Shown: positions 1-6,374 of the stretch, piece by piece
Position numbering within the stretch: position 1 is the first letter of the stretch
How the letters are laid out: each line of letters opens with the position of its first letter
IMG/VR virus record: IMGVR_UViG_3300033064_003691
Span: 1 to 32,485 of that record
DNA length: 32,485 bases
Source of the DNA: a virus
Direction: 5' to 3' (one strand)
Notes under the pieces: model-generated
Databases searched by the model: none
Told to the model about the DNA's origin: nothing
What the model saw: the letters and a program-made list of their open reading frames with translations, nothing else
Position numbers and translations under genes: made by a program

Positions 1-33
1 CAAGGCTTTGAAATCTGGCACATCCCCAGCCAT
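1..33 (-). CDS. 5' end of a minus-strand host gene, cut by the window edge
   Basis: Only eleven codons are visible, reading MAGDVPDFKAL, and the gene continues past position 1. The ATG is preceded on the minus strand by GGAG with an eight-base spacer, which is a good Shine-Dalgarno arrangement and the main reason to call it a gene. The stretch is too short to name a product. It is transcribed away from the deacetylase gene at 740, so the gap between them should contain promoters for both. Confidence 0.5.
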   Translation of the reverse strand, partial: MAGDVPDFKAL

Positions 34-50
34 TATCGGTTCTCCAACCT

Positions 51-111
51 AGAGCAATCTGCAATTAATCGGAGTCGCTCTCGCGACCTAAGTAATGGCT
101 TCAATTGCTCT
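51..111. repeat. inverted repeat AGAGCAAT / ATTGCTCT, copy 1
   Basis: AGAGCAAT at 51-58 is matched by ATTGCTCT at 104-111. The same pair recurs at 309-369, so this looks like a dispersed intergenic element rather than a chance hairpin. Its function is unknown. Confidence 0.5.
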
Positions 112-271
112 GTTCCTAAAGAGTTTGAGCCTGTTTTAACGAAACATGCTCTAGGCGAATGATTACGGCGCTACCCGGTTGCGGAGCCCAACAAACCGCG
201 CCTTATGGCCCCCGTCAAGGGCACAGTCGCATTCGCAACCTACAGGTTTGTTCGGTGATCGAAAACCTGGA

Positions 272-292
272 GCATTTTCATTCAGAAAATGC
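272..292. repeat. 8-bp perfect hairpin GCATTTTC / GAAAATGC
   Basis: Arms at 272-279 and 285-292 are separated by five bases. No T-run follows on either strand, so it is not a clear intrinsic terminator. It resembles the short hairpins often found between alphaproteobacterial genes. Confidence 0.45.
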
Positions 293-308
293 CCGGATCT
301 TTCGAATT

Positions 309-369
309 AGAGCAATTTTTCCAATCACTTAGAATCGCGTCGCATTTCTCATTAATTCGGAATTGCTCT
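309..369. repeat. inverted repeat AGAGCAATT / AATTGCTCT, copy 2
   Basis: Arms at 309-317 and 361-369 form a perfect 9-bp inverted pair with a 43-base spacer. Copy 1 (51-111) has a spacer of similar length, which supports a common origin. Confidence 0.5.
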
Positions 370-511
370 TGGCTGTGCCGCAACCGTGAACGGCGGGATG
401 GGCCCCGGCGAATCGCACTAAAGCTGCCGCATGCCGGTTGATTTTCGCCGTTTCGCGCCACCCCCTCGCACCGCCGGATCGCCGCATTTTGCACGGTTCG
501 CCGGGCACCGC

Positions 512-541
512 TTGACGAATGCCGGTGCATGCCATTGATAT
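512..541 (+). promoter_or_regulatory. possible sigma-70-type promoter upstream of the deacetylase gene
   Basis: TTGACG (512-517) is followed after 18 bases by TGATAT (536-541), a poor -10 match. It lies about 200 bases before the chosen start of the deacetylase gene, so the assignment is tentative. Confidence 0.25.
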
Positions 542-739
542 ATTGATCATGATCGGGGCAGGGGCGGTTTGCGGTGACGGTCGGCCGAGGGTTTGGCCGT
601 TGCATGAATGGCGTCAGGCGGATGCCGCCCCGGCGTCAGGCGAATAGGGAGTTGGCCACTGGTCCGCGAAAAGCCGAAACAGGGGGTGCGCTCACGGCCC
701 GCGCGGCAACGGCGCGCGCGCAGGCGGCGGGCAAGATTG

Positions 740-2158
740 ATGACAAAATCATTTCTGATTGCGCTGGCCGGATTTGCCGTCGGCCTGGGCGTTACCACGG
801 CCCTGATGTTTATCTCGCCCGAGCTCGAGGGGACCGATCAGGCGGCGCGGTCACCGGTTGCCAATTTGCCGGCTGTGGAACAGCGCATTGCCCTGACCCC
901 CGCGCCGCCGGAAAATACCCTGGATAGCGGGGCAAAGGCCGAAGCGGACACCAGGCCCGCACCCGCCGAACAGCCCGGCGTTCCCATGCGGACCGCCGCC
1001 GTCAAATCGCCACCACCGCCGGCACCACCGCCGGCACCACTACCAACAGCCCCCGCCGTCCGAGAGGTACCGGCGGCGCAATCGGGGCCGAAAATGCCGG
1101 CTATCAGACGGCCCGGCATCGCCACCGCGCTGCTGGAGACACCCGAACCCGCGGAGATACAGGCCGCTGCCCCCCCCAAAGCGCCGACCGCGAATGGTCC
1201 GCCGCCAAATACGCAAATTTCAGATGCGGCCATTGCGGCCGAGGCACGGCGCCGGGAACAGATGGAGGATGAGAACGTCCGTCTGGCCAATCTGACCACG
1301 CCCGCCATTTTACCCCCCGCGCCGCCGCCCCTGCCGCCATCCGAAACCGTGCCCAGCGCCACCCCCGGCGCGGCGGAACCGTTGCCCAGGGCCGTTCCGC
1401 GCGACACCTGGCAACGCTTTGCCGCCCTGACCCCACCCATCGAGGGCCGGGCCCAGGTGGCCATTGTGCTTGATGATATGGGGCTCAGCCAGTTCCGCTC
1501 GGACCGGGCCATTGCCCTGCCCCGGCCGATCACCCTGGCGATCCTGCCCTATGGCAATCATCTGGATGGCCTGGTGGCACGCGCCCGGACCGCCGGCCAT
1601 GAAATCCTGCTGCATTTACCCATGGAGCCTATTTCCCCGGACGCCGATCCGGGACCGGACGCCCTGTTGACCGGCCTGCCGCTTGCCGAACTGGATCGGC
1701 GCATCGCCACGAACCTGTTGCGGCTGGATGGCTATGTCGGCGTCAACAACCACATGGGCAGCCGCTTTACCGCGTCCGAGCGCGAAATGCGCCGGGTCAT
1801 GCGCGCCCTGCAGGCCCGGGGCATGTTGTTTCTCGATAGCCTGACCACCGGTAAATCCACCGGCCACCGCCTGGCCTGGGAATACGGAATTCCGACGGTG
1901 GTGCGGGATATTTTCCTCGATAACGACCGCGACCCGGCAAAGATCCGCCAGCAACTGGCCTTGACGGCGGCCACGGCGCGCGCGCACGGCCACGCCATCG
2001 CCATCGGCCATCCCTATCCCGAAACCCTGGATGCCCTGGAAGGCTGGCTGCCGGGGTTAAGAGGCCGTGGTCTGGTGCTGGTTCCCATCAGTGCCCTGGC
2101 GAAACAACCGCCCGCCAAACAACCGCCCACCAAACAAGCCGTCCGGGGTTCGGGCTGA
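740..2158 (+). CDS. divergent polysaccharide deacetylase family protein (DUF610), membrane-anchored
   Basis: A 472-residue protein. Residues about 4-24 form a hydrophobic N-terminal anchor or signal segment. A long Ala/Pro-rich linker (to about residue 230) follows, and then the catalytic-type domain. Visible motifs are DDMG near 244, HLPMEP near 292, NNHMGS near 336 and GHPYPET near 422. These fit the divergent polysaccharide deacetylase family (COG2861/PF04748), a NodB-like fold thought to act on envelope glycans in the periplasm; the substrate is not known. The ATG at 740 was chosen because it puts the hydrophobic segment at the N-terminus. The reading frame is open back to 608, but that extension is Arg-rich and unlike a leader. 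No strong ribosome-binding site precedes 740. It is a host gene, outside the prophage. Confidence 0.88.
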   Translation: MTKSFLIALAGFAVGLGVTTALMFISPELEGTDQAARSPVANLPAVEQRIALTPAPPENTLDSGAKAEADTRPAPAEQPGVPMRTAAVKSPPPPAPPPAPLPTAPAVREVPAAQSGPKMPAIRRPGIATALLETPEPAEIQAAAPPKAPTANGPPPNTQISDAAIAAEARRREQMEDENVRLANLTTPAILPPAPPPLPPSETVPSATPGAAEPLPRAVPRDTWQRFAALTPPIEGRAQVAIVLDDMGLSQFRSDRAIALPRPITLAILPYGNHLDGLVARARTAGHEILLHLPMEPISPDADPGPDALLTGLPLAELDRRIATNLLRLDGYVGVNNHMGSRFTASEREMRRVMRALQARGMLFLDSLTTGKSTGHRLAWEYGIPTVVRDIFLDNDRDPAKIRQQLALTAATARAHGHAIAIGHPYPETLDALEGWLPGLRGRGLVLVPISALAKQPPAKQPPTKQAVRGSG

Positions 2159-2172
2159 ATCAAGTTTTTAAA

Positions 2173-2198
2173 AAGCGACAGCGAACGCGCTGGCGCTT
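2173..2198 (+). terminator. weak imperfect hairpin after the deacetylase gene
   Basis: AAGCG and CGCTT enclose a two-base mismatch and then AGCG/CGCT around a four-base loop. There is no T-run after it, so termination here would be inefficient or Rho-assisted. Confidence 0.3.
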
Positions 2199-2239
2199 GG
2201 CCTCCTAAAATAGCCGCCGAATTATCGCCCGCCGCCCCC

Positions 2240-2268
2240 TTGACGCGCCGCCGCCCAGCCGCTATTTC
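2240..2268 (+). promoter_or_regulatory. probable promoter of tRNA-Glu
   Basis: TTGACG (2240-2245) and TATTTC (2263-2268) are separated by exactly 17 bases. Transcription would begin about five bases before the mature tRNA 5' end at 2280. Confidence 0.6.
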
Positions 2269-2279
2269 TGCTGCGTCCC

Positions 2280-2355
2280 GTCCCCATCGTCTAGTGGCCC
2301 AGGACGCTGGCCTCTCACGCCGGAAACAGGGGTTCGACTCCCCTTGGGGACGCCA
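2280..2355 (+). tRNA. tRNA-Glu (CTC)
   Basis: All cloverleaf parts can be read. The acceptor stem is GTCCCCA paired with TGGGGAC (2345-2351). The anticodon stem is CTGGC/GCCGG with one G-U pair, and the loop is CTCTCAC with anticodon CTC at 2314-2316. The T arm contains GGTTCGACTC. The discriminator is G2352 and a genomically encoded CCA lies at 2353-2355. The phage integrase gene starts its 3' end only 67 bases downstream, so the 3' half of this tRNA is the likely phage attachment site. Confidence 0.95.
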
Positions 2356-2360
2356 TTAAA
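2325..2360. other. candidate left attachment site (attL) in the tRNA-Glu 3' end
   Basis: The T arm and acceptor 3' strand of tRNA-Glu sit at the host/prophage boundary, next to a convergently placed integrase gene. Tyrosine recombinases commonly use such tRNA 3' ends, and integration keeps the tRNA intact. The matching attR lies outside the window, so the exact core cannot be set. Confidence 0.4.
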
Positions 2361-2390
2361 TCAATGACTTAGCGGAAATGTTCGGGGATC

Positions 2391-2416
2391 GGGGAACTGC
2401 CGGGGAACTGTTTCCC
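2391..2416. repeat. tandem GGGGAACTG direct repeats with overlapping small hairpin, between tRNA and integrase
   Basis: GGGGAACTG occurs at 2391-2399 and 2402-2410, preceded by a related GGGGATC. The second copy overlaps GGGAA-N4-TTCCC, which could fold on the minus strand. It may be integrase or excisionase arm sites, or a weak terminator for the leftward operon. Confidence 0.35.
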
Positions 2417-2422
2417 GTGGCC

Positions 2423-3508
2423 CTAATTTTCCTCGTTATCGCGCTTGGCGCGGCCGCGCCGGGCGGCTTCCCGATCGGGTAAAACGTAACCGCCCAGGAC
2501 CGGGCTGGTGATGTTGTGGCCGCTGAAACTGATTATCTCGGCGTTGGTGGATCCGCGATTGCCCATTTCGGTCAGCGCCGTGGTGCGCAGATCATGGAAA
2601 GTCAGGCCAGGGCGCACGCCGGCGCGGTCCTTAATCTTGCGGAATGCCCGGCCGAAAATATTCTTATCCGGGTAGGGCTGCGCGGTTTGTTCGGAAACGA
2701 TCAAATGCGTCGAGGTCTTGTCGGTCGCCTCGATCATTTCCAGGCTGCGGGCGCCCAGGGGCAACCATAGATCCCGCCCGGCGCCGCGCCGCTTCATCTG
2801 CCGCACGGTCAGCCCCTCGCCGTCATATTGGTTCCAGGTCAGGGCCAGGATATCCTGTTGCGGCAAGCTGGTGTCATAGGCGATCTGGATCGCCAGGGCC
2901 ACCGACGGCCGGGCCTCGGCGATATTGCCCTGGGATGATCTGTGCGGCGCCAGGGCGGCCGCGATCACCGCGTCAACCTCGGCCGGCAACCACACGGCAT
3001 CGCGCGCCGGTGGTTTCTGGATCTGCAAGCGCCGCGCCGGGTTGTTTTCCAGGCCGCCGAGTTCGATCGCGAATTCAAATAATCGATGCAACCATTTCAT
3101 AATCTTGCGCGCCCGGTGCGGCGATCCTTCAAGCAATAATTCCGCATAATAGGCGCGGCAATCGGCCCGCTTTAGGGAGCGGACCAGGGCCGGGCCGAGG
3201 GCGGCGCGGATCCGCTGGAAGGCATAGTCTATTTCATCCTGGGTGGCGGGCGCCTTGGCGGTATAGAAGATCGGGTCGACCAGGAAACGGTCGATCAGGC
3301 CGGCGATGGTGGCGGCGCTGGGTTTGGGCGCCGCCTTGGCGTGGCGCGCGGCATCGTGGGCGGCGTTTTGCAGGGCGACGTAGGCCTCGGCCGCAGCCCG
3401 ATCGGGGCCGAATGATTGGCCGCGAAAGCCGGCGCGGCGCATACTTTGGCTTGGCTTGAATTTGTAGTGTGTCGCGGCGCCTCGCCCGTCGATGATTAAA
3501 TGCTTCAT
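2423..3508 (-). CDS. int: tyrosine-type site-specific integrase
   Basis: A 361-residue protein, a normal length for phage integrases. Residues about 65-165 look like the core-binding domain and 175-345 the catalytic domain. Visible active-site residues are HDLR (H305, R308), GH (H331) and the presumed nucleophile Y341 in LGGYV. The position of the first catalytic arginine, usually a TGLR-like motif, reads TSLPQQD (213-219), so that Arg is replaced by proline or shifted. Related alphaproteobacterial integrases with an LSPVD-like variant are recalled from general knowledge, so the protein may still be active. It is the last gene of the leftward operon; its ATG overlaps the previous stop (ATGA at 3505-3508). 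The role is insertion into and excision from tRNA-Glu. Confidence 0.93.
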   Translation of the reverse strand: MKHLIIDGRGAATHYKFKPSQSMRRAGFRGQSFGPDRAAAEAYVALQNAAHDAARHAKAAPKPSAATIAGLIDRFLVDPIFYTAKAPATQDEIDYAFQRIRAALGPALVRSLKRADCRAYYAELLLEGSPHRARKIMKWLHRLFEFAIELGGLENNPARRLQIQKPPARDAVWLPAEVDAVIAAALAPHRSSQGNIAEARPSVALAIQIAYDTSLPQQDILALTWNQYDGEGLTVRQMKRRGAGRDLWLPLGARSLEMIEATDKTSTHLIVSEQTAQPYPDKNIFGRAFRKIKDRAGVRPGLTFHDLRTTALTEMGNRGSTNAEIISFSGHNITSPVLGGYVLPDREAARRGRAKRDNEEN

Positions 3509-3711
3509 GGCCTAAAGATCCTTCCCATGGCGCGCCCGGCCAGGCGGCCGGCGGCGCGGCGGCCCAGGCGTTTGGCGATGCCCTTGGGGCCACGGCGCAC
3601 GGCATTAACGTCGCCCAGGTGGCGGGCGATGCGGTAGAGCCAGGTGCGGAGTTTTCCCAGGGTCATGGGGCGGGATCTTGGGCCGATCAGGGTGGCGCTG
3701 TCAATTGCCAT
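3505..3711 (-). CDS. short basic phage protein of unknown function
   Basis: A 68-residue Arg/Lys- and Gly-rich protein. Its middle reads GKLRTWLYRIARHLGDVNAV, followed by a strongly basic tail with repeated GR(A/L) pairs. Small proteins of this look sit next to integrase genes in alphaproteobacterial prophages, but no role is established. The ATG at 3711 overlaps the end of the excisionase-like gene by 11 bases, and its stop overlaps the integrase start. The frame is open upstream to 3894, but that stretch is a shadow of the neighbouring gene. Nucleic-acid binding is plausible from charge alone. Confidence 0.65.
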   Translation of the reverse strand: MAIDSATLIGPRSRPMTLGKLRTWLYRIARHLGDVNAVRRGPKGIAKRLGRRAAGRLAGRAMGRIFRP

Positions 3712-3940
3712 GGCCGAAGCGGGCATCGAGCCAGGCGCGGCCCGGGTCAGCCTCGGCGCTCTGGTCGACGGCCAGCACGGCGTCGAGTTGCGCCGTCGAC
3801 CAGCGGCGCGGCTTACTGTTTGGCGCGATCGGTTGCGGCCAGGTGCCGGCCTTGACTTCGCGGAGAAATTGCGCCGACGAACGGGCGCCGACATAGCGGG
3901 CGGCCTCGGCCGTGGGCAGGGTGTTCGGCTGGTCGGTCAT
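3701..3940 (-). CDS. excisionase-like helix-turn-helix protein
   Basis: A 79-residue protein. LPTAEAARYVGARSSAQFLR (residues 8-27) and WPQPIAPNSKPRRWSTAQLD (34-53) fit the winged-helix pattern of MerR/AlpA-like excisionases: an AAxxxG helix, a turn, then P-x-R-W before a short helix. Its place close upstream of the integrase supports a recombination-directionality role. The start at 3940 overlaps the stop of the DUF4031 gene (ATGA). It could instead be a transcriptional regulator, because the family does both. Confidence 0.7.
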   Translation of the reverse strand: MTDQPNTLPTAEAARYVGARSSAQFLREVKAGTWPQPIAPNSKPRRWSTAQLDAVLAVDQSAEADPGRAWLDARFGHGN

Positions 3941-4260
3941 GGGCTGGCCTGGGCCGTGGCGGCGAGGAAATCCGCCCAGGCGGTTGCGGGATCGGCCAGC
4001 GGCGCGTCGGCGGGGGCGAGGCCCATGCGGCGGATCGCCATCATGGCGGCGGCCTGGCACTGGGTGATTTCGACCGCGCCGGCCTCGACCGCCAGGGCGC
4101 GCTTGACCATGGCAATGTCGTAATGGTTGCCCTGATACCATCGCCGCGCCACGCCGATCAGGTCGGCCATGGCGTGCAATTCGGCCTCTGTGTCGGCGAT
4201 CATGTGGCACATGATCATACGGCGAAACGGGGCTTTCATATCGTCAACATAAACGGTCAC
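3937..4260 (-). CDS. DUF4031 family protein
   Basis: A 107-residue protein beginning (M)TVYVDDMKAPFRRMIMCHMI, followed by ELHAMADLIGVARRW and HYDI. This is the characteristic N-terminal half of DUF4031 (PF13223), a family common in phages and bacteria with no proven activity. The start is taken as GTG at 4260, because family members begin at TVYVDD and the GTG overlaps the upstream TGA as GTGA. An ATG at 4275 in the same frame would add five residues. Expressed as part of the leftward operon. Confidence 0.8.
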   Translation of the reverse strand: MTVYVDDMKAPFRRMIMCHMIADTEAELHAMADLIGVARRWYQGNHYDIAMVKRALAVEAGAVEITQCQAAAMMAIRRMGLAPADAPLADPATAWADFLAATAQASP

Positions 4261-4631
4261 GGCAGCAATTCCCATTCGATTACGACGCCGTCAAAGGGCA
4301 GGCCGTGGGTTTTTTGGAACCATTCGAGCATTTCGCGGGCGTCAACAAAGCCGTCCGCGCGGGCAAACTGATTTTTGCCTTCGCCGGCGGTCAAGCGGCC
4401 GCCATTGATGCTTATCACCTGTTGTATGGTGATTTTGAATTCCGATACCCGCGATACTTTGCCTTCGCCCAGCTTGCGGCATTGTGTCGTTCTCATGCCG
4501 GTGTAGAGGGCCAGGGTGTCGCCGGGCTGGCAATGGGCGCGGCCGTCCTTGCGGTGGGCGCGGATGGTCTGGCCTTTCGCGCCGCTCTTGACGTCTGGCG
4601 CAAATCGCTTCTGGAAATTAAGAGCCGGCAT
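4257..4631 (-). CDS. ASCH-like phage protein
   Basis: A 124-residue protein. It has an N-terminal FQKRFAPDVKSGAKGQTIRA segment, then GDTLALYTGMRTTQCRKLG, the beta-rich pattern of ASCH/PUA-like folds often found in phages (a basic TIRxxRK loop followed by GDxLxLYxGxR). ASCH proteins are thought to bind RNA, and a few act on modified nucleosides; nothing here fixes the substrate. The start at 4631 has AAGGGA upstream at a good distance. It overlaps the coiled-coil gene by 14 bases. The C-terminus (residues 96-124) is aromatic and acidic: EMLEWFQKTHGLPFDGVVIEW is its core. Confidence 0.7.
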   Translation of the reverse strand: MPALNFQKRFAPDVKSGAKGQTIRAHRKDGRAHCQPGDTLALYTGMRTTQCRKLGEGKVSRVSEFKITIQQVISINGGRLTAGEGKNQFARADGFVDAREMLEWFQKTHGLPFDGVVIEWELLP

Positions 4632-5010
4632 TGTCGGGATCCCTTTCGTTTTTAATGATCGGAAATGTGCAGACGCGGCGGGTCGATGCCTCGACCATGG
4701 CCGGCACCCGCTTGGCCATATCCGCGACGATGGCCTCGGCCGTAATGGCGCGGCCTTCCATGCTGTCAAAGGCCGCGAAGGCGTCTTGCGCGCTTCTCGC
4801 GCCGCCGATCCGGTCGCGGTCGGCCGTGATGGCAACGATTTCGCCGCGCAGATCCGAAAGGCGGCTTTGCGCCTTGGCTTCGCTTTGGACCAGGGCGTCG
4901 GTTTCGTCCAGGAGGCTGTCGCGTTCGGCCTCAAGTTCGGCGATCCGTTCGGCCTGTCTGGCCGGCTTGGCTTGATCGGTGCGTTTGGTCTTGCTGGTGT
5001 TCGTGGCCAT
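4618..5010 (-). CDS. small coiled-coil phage protein, function unknown
   Basis: A 130-residue protein. After a basic N-terminus, residues about 20-65 are rich in E, L, A and R with heptad spacing (AERIAELEAERDSLLDETDA), suggesting a coiled coil and therefore self-association. The rest is alanine-rich with no recognised motif. It lies between the zinc-finger-like gene (2-base gap) and the ASCH-like gene (14-base overlap) of the leftward operon. Not assigned to a family. Confidence 0.65.
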   Translation of the reverse strand: MATNTSKTKRTDQAKPARQAERIAELEAERDSLLDETDALVQSEAKAQSRLSDLRGEIVAITADRDRIGGARSAQDAFAAFDSMEGRAITAEAIVADMAKRVPAMVEASTRRVCTFPIIKNERDPDNAGS

Positions 5011-5012
5011 GG

Positions 5013-5336
5013 CTATGCCTTTCCGGTGGCGGCGGGCGGTGCGCTGAGGCGCAGGAATTCGGCGCTGGTGGTGCGGATGGCGGTAATGAAGGCGCGGTCG
5101 AAATCGGGCGGCTGTTTGCCCTTGGCTAAACCTTCAATGATGCGCCGCAGATCCGGGCCAAGGATTTCCTGCGGATCCATGGCGTTGACGTGATCGCGGC
5201 ACAGGCGCAGGCCCATGACCAGGGCCAGGGGCCGGTGCAGGTCGATGGCCCAGTCCCTGGCGGGCACGCAAAGCTTGGGCGCCCATTTCCCGGCGTGGGC
5301 GCAGCCGTCGCGCTGGCACGTTTCGGCGGCGGTCAT
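5013..5336 (-). CDS. small cysteine-containing (possible zinc-binding) phage protein
   Basis: A 107-residue protein. Cysteines at 7, 12, 23 and 46, with His49 in LCRDHV, could form a metal site: CQRDGCAHAGKWAPKLC, then RLCRDHV. The middle (DWAIDLHRPLALVMGLRLC) looks helical or partly buried. The ATG at 5336 overlaps the upstream stop (ATGA), indicating coupled translation. The frame is open further upstream, but that part shadows the neighbouring gene. Function unknown. Confidence 0.65.
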   Translation of the reverse strand: MTAAETCQRDGCAHAGKWAPKLCVPARDWAIDLHRPLALVMGLRLCRDHVNAMDPQEILGPDLRRIIEGLAKGKQPPDFDRAFITAIRTTSAEFLRLSAPPAATGKA

Positions 5337-5923
5337 GGGGCGACCTTTGGCGGCGCGTCGGCGGGGCGCGGGCCATAGATTTCCGTCGCCACCGCCTCGA
5401 CCTGTTCGCGGGTGATGCCCGGCGCGGTATCCATCAGCGTTCCACGCACGAAGCTGACCCGTTGGTCCCATTTCTCGGCGGCGGTCATTTCGTGGAAGCG
5501 GGTCATGTCGAGCAATTTGTTTATTTTCTCGTCGGTTGCTACGAAGGCTGGCTTTGGGTTGGCGCGGTCCAGGCGGTCGATTTCGGCGGCGATCAGGGCG
5601 CCGGCCTTGACCAGCAGGTCGCGGCGTTCGGCGACGGTGTAGGTGGCGGGGTTGGGCAGGCGTCCGTCGCGATGCCATGCCGATCCCTCGCGGCAAGAGC
5701 CGTAGCGGTAGCGGTTGTCGAAGCCGTCGGACCAGGGCCAGGGATCCATGAAGACGCCGCCGGCGGCGCCGGGAAATTTCCTGAATATAGGATAGGGCGA
5801 TGCGTAGCAGGCCGCCGCCAGCGCCAGTTCGCCATTGGGGTGTTCGTCGTCGTGGTGGTCGTCAAAGCCTTCCACCTCGATCTGGCGGCGGCGTTCGGCG
5901 GCGATATCATCGATGGCGCTCAT
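5333..5923 (-). CDS. phage protein with ERRRQIEVEG / GELALAAACYA motif
   Basis: A 196-residue protein. Its N-terminal part has IAAERRRQIEVEGFDDHHDD (8-27) and GELALAAACYA (31-41), a combination seen in many phage proteins of unknown activity. Some of these are annotated as nucleotide-metabolism domains, but that is not relied on here. The C-terminal part, from about residue 146, reads MTAAEKWDQRVSFVRGTLMD and resembles a separate small phage protein, so this could be a two-part fusion. The start at 5923 overlaps the upstream stop (ATGA). No catalytic motif is recognised. Confidence 0.7.
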   Translation of the reverse strand: MSAIDDIAAERRRQIEVEGFDDHHDDEHPNGELALAAACYASPYPIFRKFPGAAGGVFMDPWPWSDGFDNRYRYGSCREGSAWHRDGRLPNPATYTVAERRDLLVKAGALIAAEIDRLDRANPKPAFVATDEKINKLLDMTRFHEMTAAEKWDQRVSFVRGTLMDTAPGITREQVEAVATEIYGPRPADAPPKVAP

Positions 5924-6246
5924 GTGCGTTGCTCCCATTGGGTCTTTCCGGTCAAGGGGCCGGGTTTTGAGGGCGGCGTCGCCATGGCGGCGGCTAGGTC
6001 GGTCAAGGCCCACGGCTCGCCTTCCACGAATGCCTTGATGAAGACGCCGCGCCGGGCGTCGCCGGCGATCTGGTTGGCGGCGTATTCGAGGGCCGCCAGG
6101 GCGTCAGGGTATCGGCCCGCGCGGTCATTCAGGCGCGCGATTTCGGCGCCGGCGTTGTCGATGAAATTGGCGGCCGCGCGCTTGTCGGGTGCGTGGAGCG
6201 CGCGCCGGGCCTCGGCGGTGGTGGGGAATTTTGCATTTCCGTGCAT
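5920..6246 (-). CDS. hypothetical phage protein
   Basis: A 108-residue alanine-rich protein beginning MHGNAKFPTTAEARRALHAP. No domain is recognised. The start at 6246 is supported by GAAAGGA six to twelve bases upstream. Unlike most genes in the leftward operon, it is separated from its upstream neighbour (the ParB-like gene) by 128 bases, which contain a strong hairpin (6267-6313). Confidence 0.6.
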   Translation of the reverse strand: MHGNAKFPTTAEARRALHAPDKRAAANFIDNAGAEIARLNDRAGRYPDALAALEYAANQIAGDARRGVFIKAFVEGEPWALTDLAAAMATPPSKPGPLTGKTQWEQRT

Positions 6247-6266
6247 GGCGGATCCTTTCAAGATTG

Positions 6267-6313
6267 GCACCGGCGCCGGCGGCAGGGAGAGTGTGGCACC
6301 GCCGGCGCCGTGC
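6267..6313. promoter_or_regulatory. long GC-rich hairpin between ParB-like gene and downstream genes
   Basis: A 16-base arm (6267-6282) and a 15-base arm (6299-6313) pair perfectly except for one bulged C, around a 16-base loop. No T-run follows on the minus strand, so it may be a messenger-stabilising or processing structure or a weak attenuator within the operon rather than an intrinsic terminator. Confidence 0.5.
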
Positions 6314-6374
6314 ATCGCCGCCGAAGTCCGCCCCGATCCTCGGCAAAAGGAAGGGCGGGTGGCGGCGAATGGGG

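Larger units (their letters stand above)
34..739. other. gene-free host intergenic stretch with small palindromes
   Basis: No convincing gene is seen. The first 400 bases are richer in A+T than the surroundings. They hold two AGAGCAAT...ATTGCTCT inverted pairs (51-58 with 104-111; 309-317 with 361-369) and a perfect 8-bp hairpin, GCATTTTC/GAAAATGC (272-292). An 11-base direct repeat GGCGTCAGGCG occurs at 610-620 and 632-642. The reading frames that cross this region have amino-acid composition typical of shadow frames. Confidence 0.6.

Noticed and set aside
1-163. Open plus-strand frame from the window edge to a stop at 161-163
   Set aside because: It runs through the AGAGCAAT inverted repeat, has codon use unlike the GC-rich genes nearby, and conflicts with a minus-strand start with a good ribosome-binding site at 33.
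282-605. Minus-strand frame of 107 codons
   Set aside because: Arg/Cys/His-rich composition typical of a shadow frame, overlaps hairpins, no ribosome-binding site.
838-1533. Minus-strand frame of 231 codons opposite the deacetylase gene
   Set aside because: Gly/Ala/Ser-rich antisense of the Pro/Ala-rich linker; the sense frame has recognised motifs.
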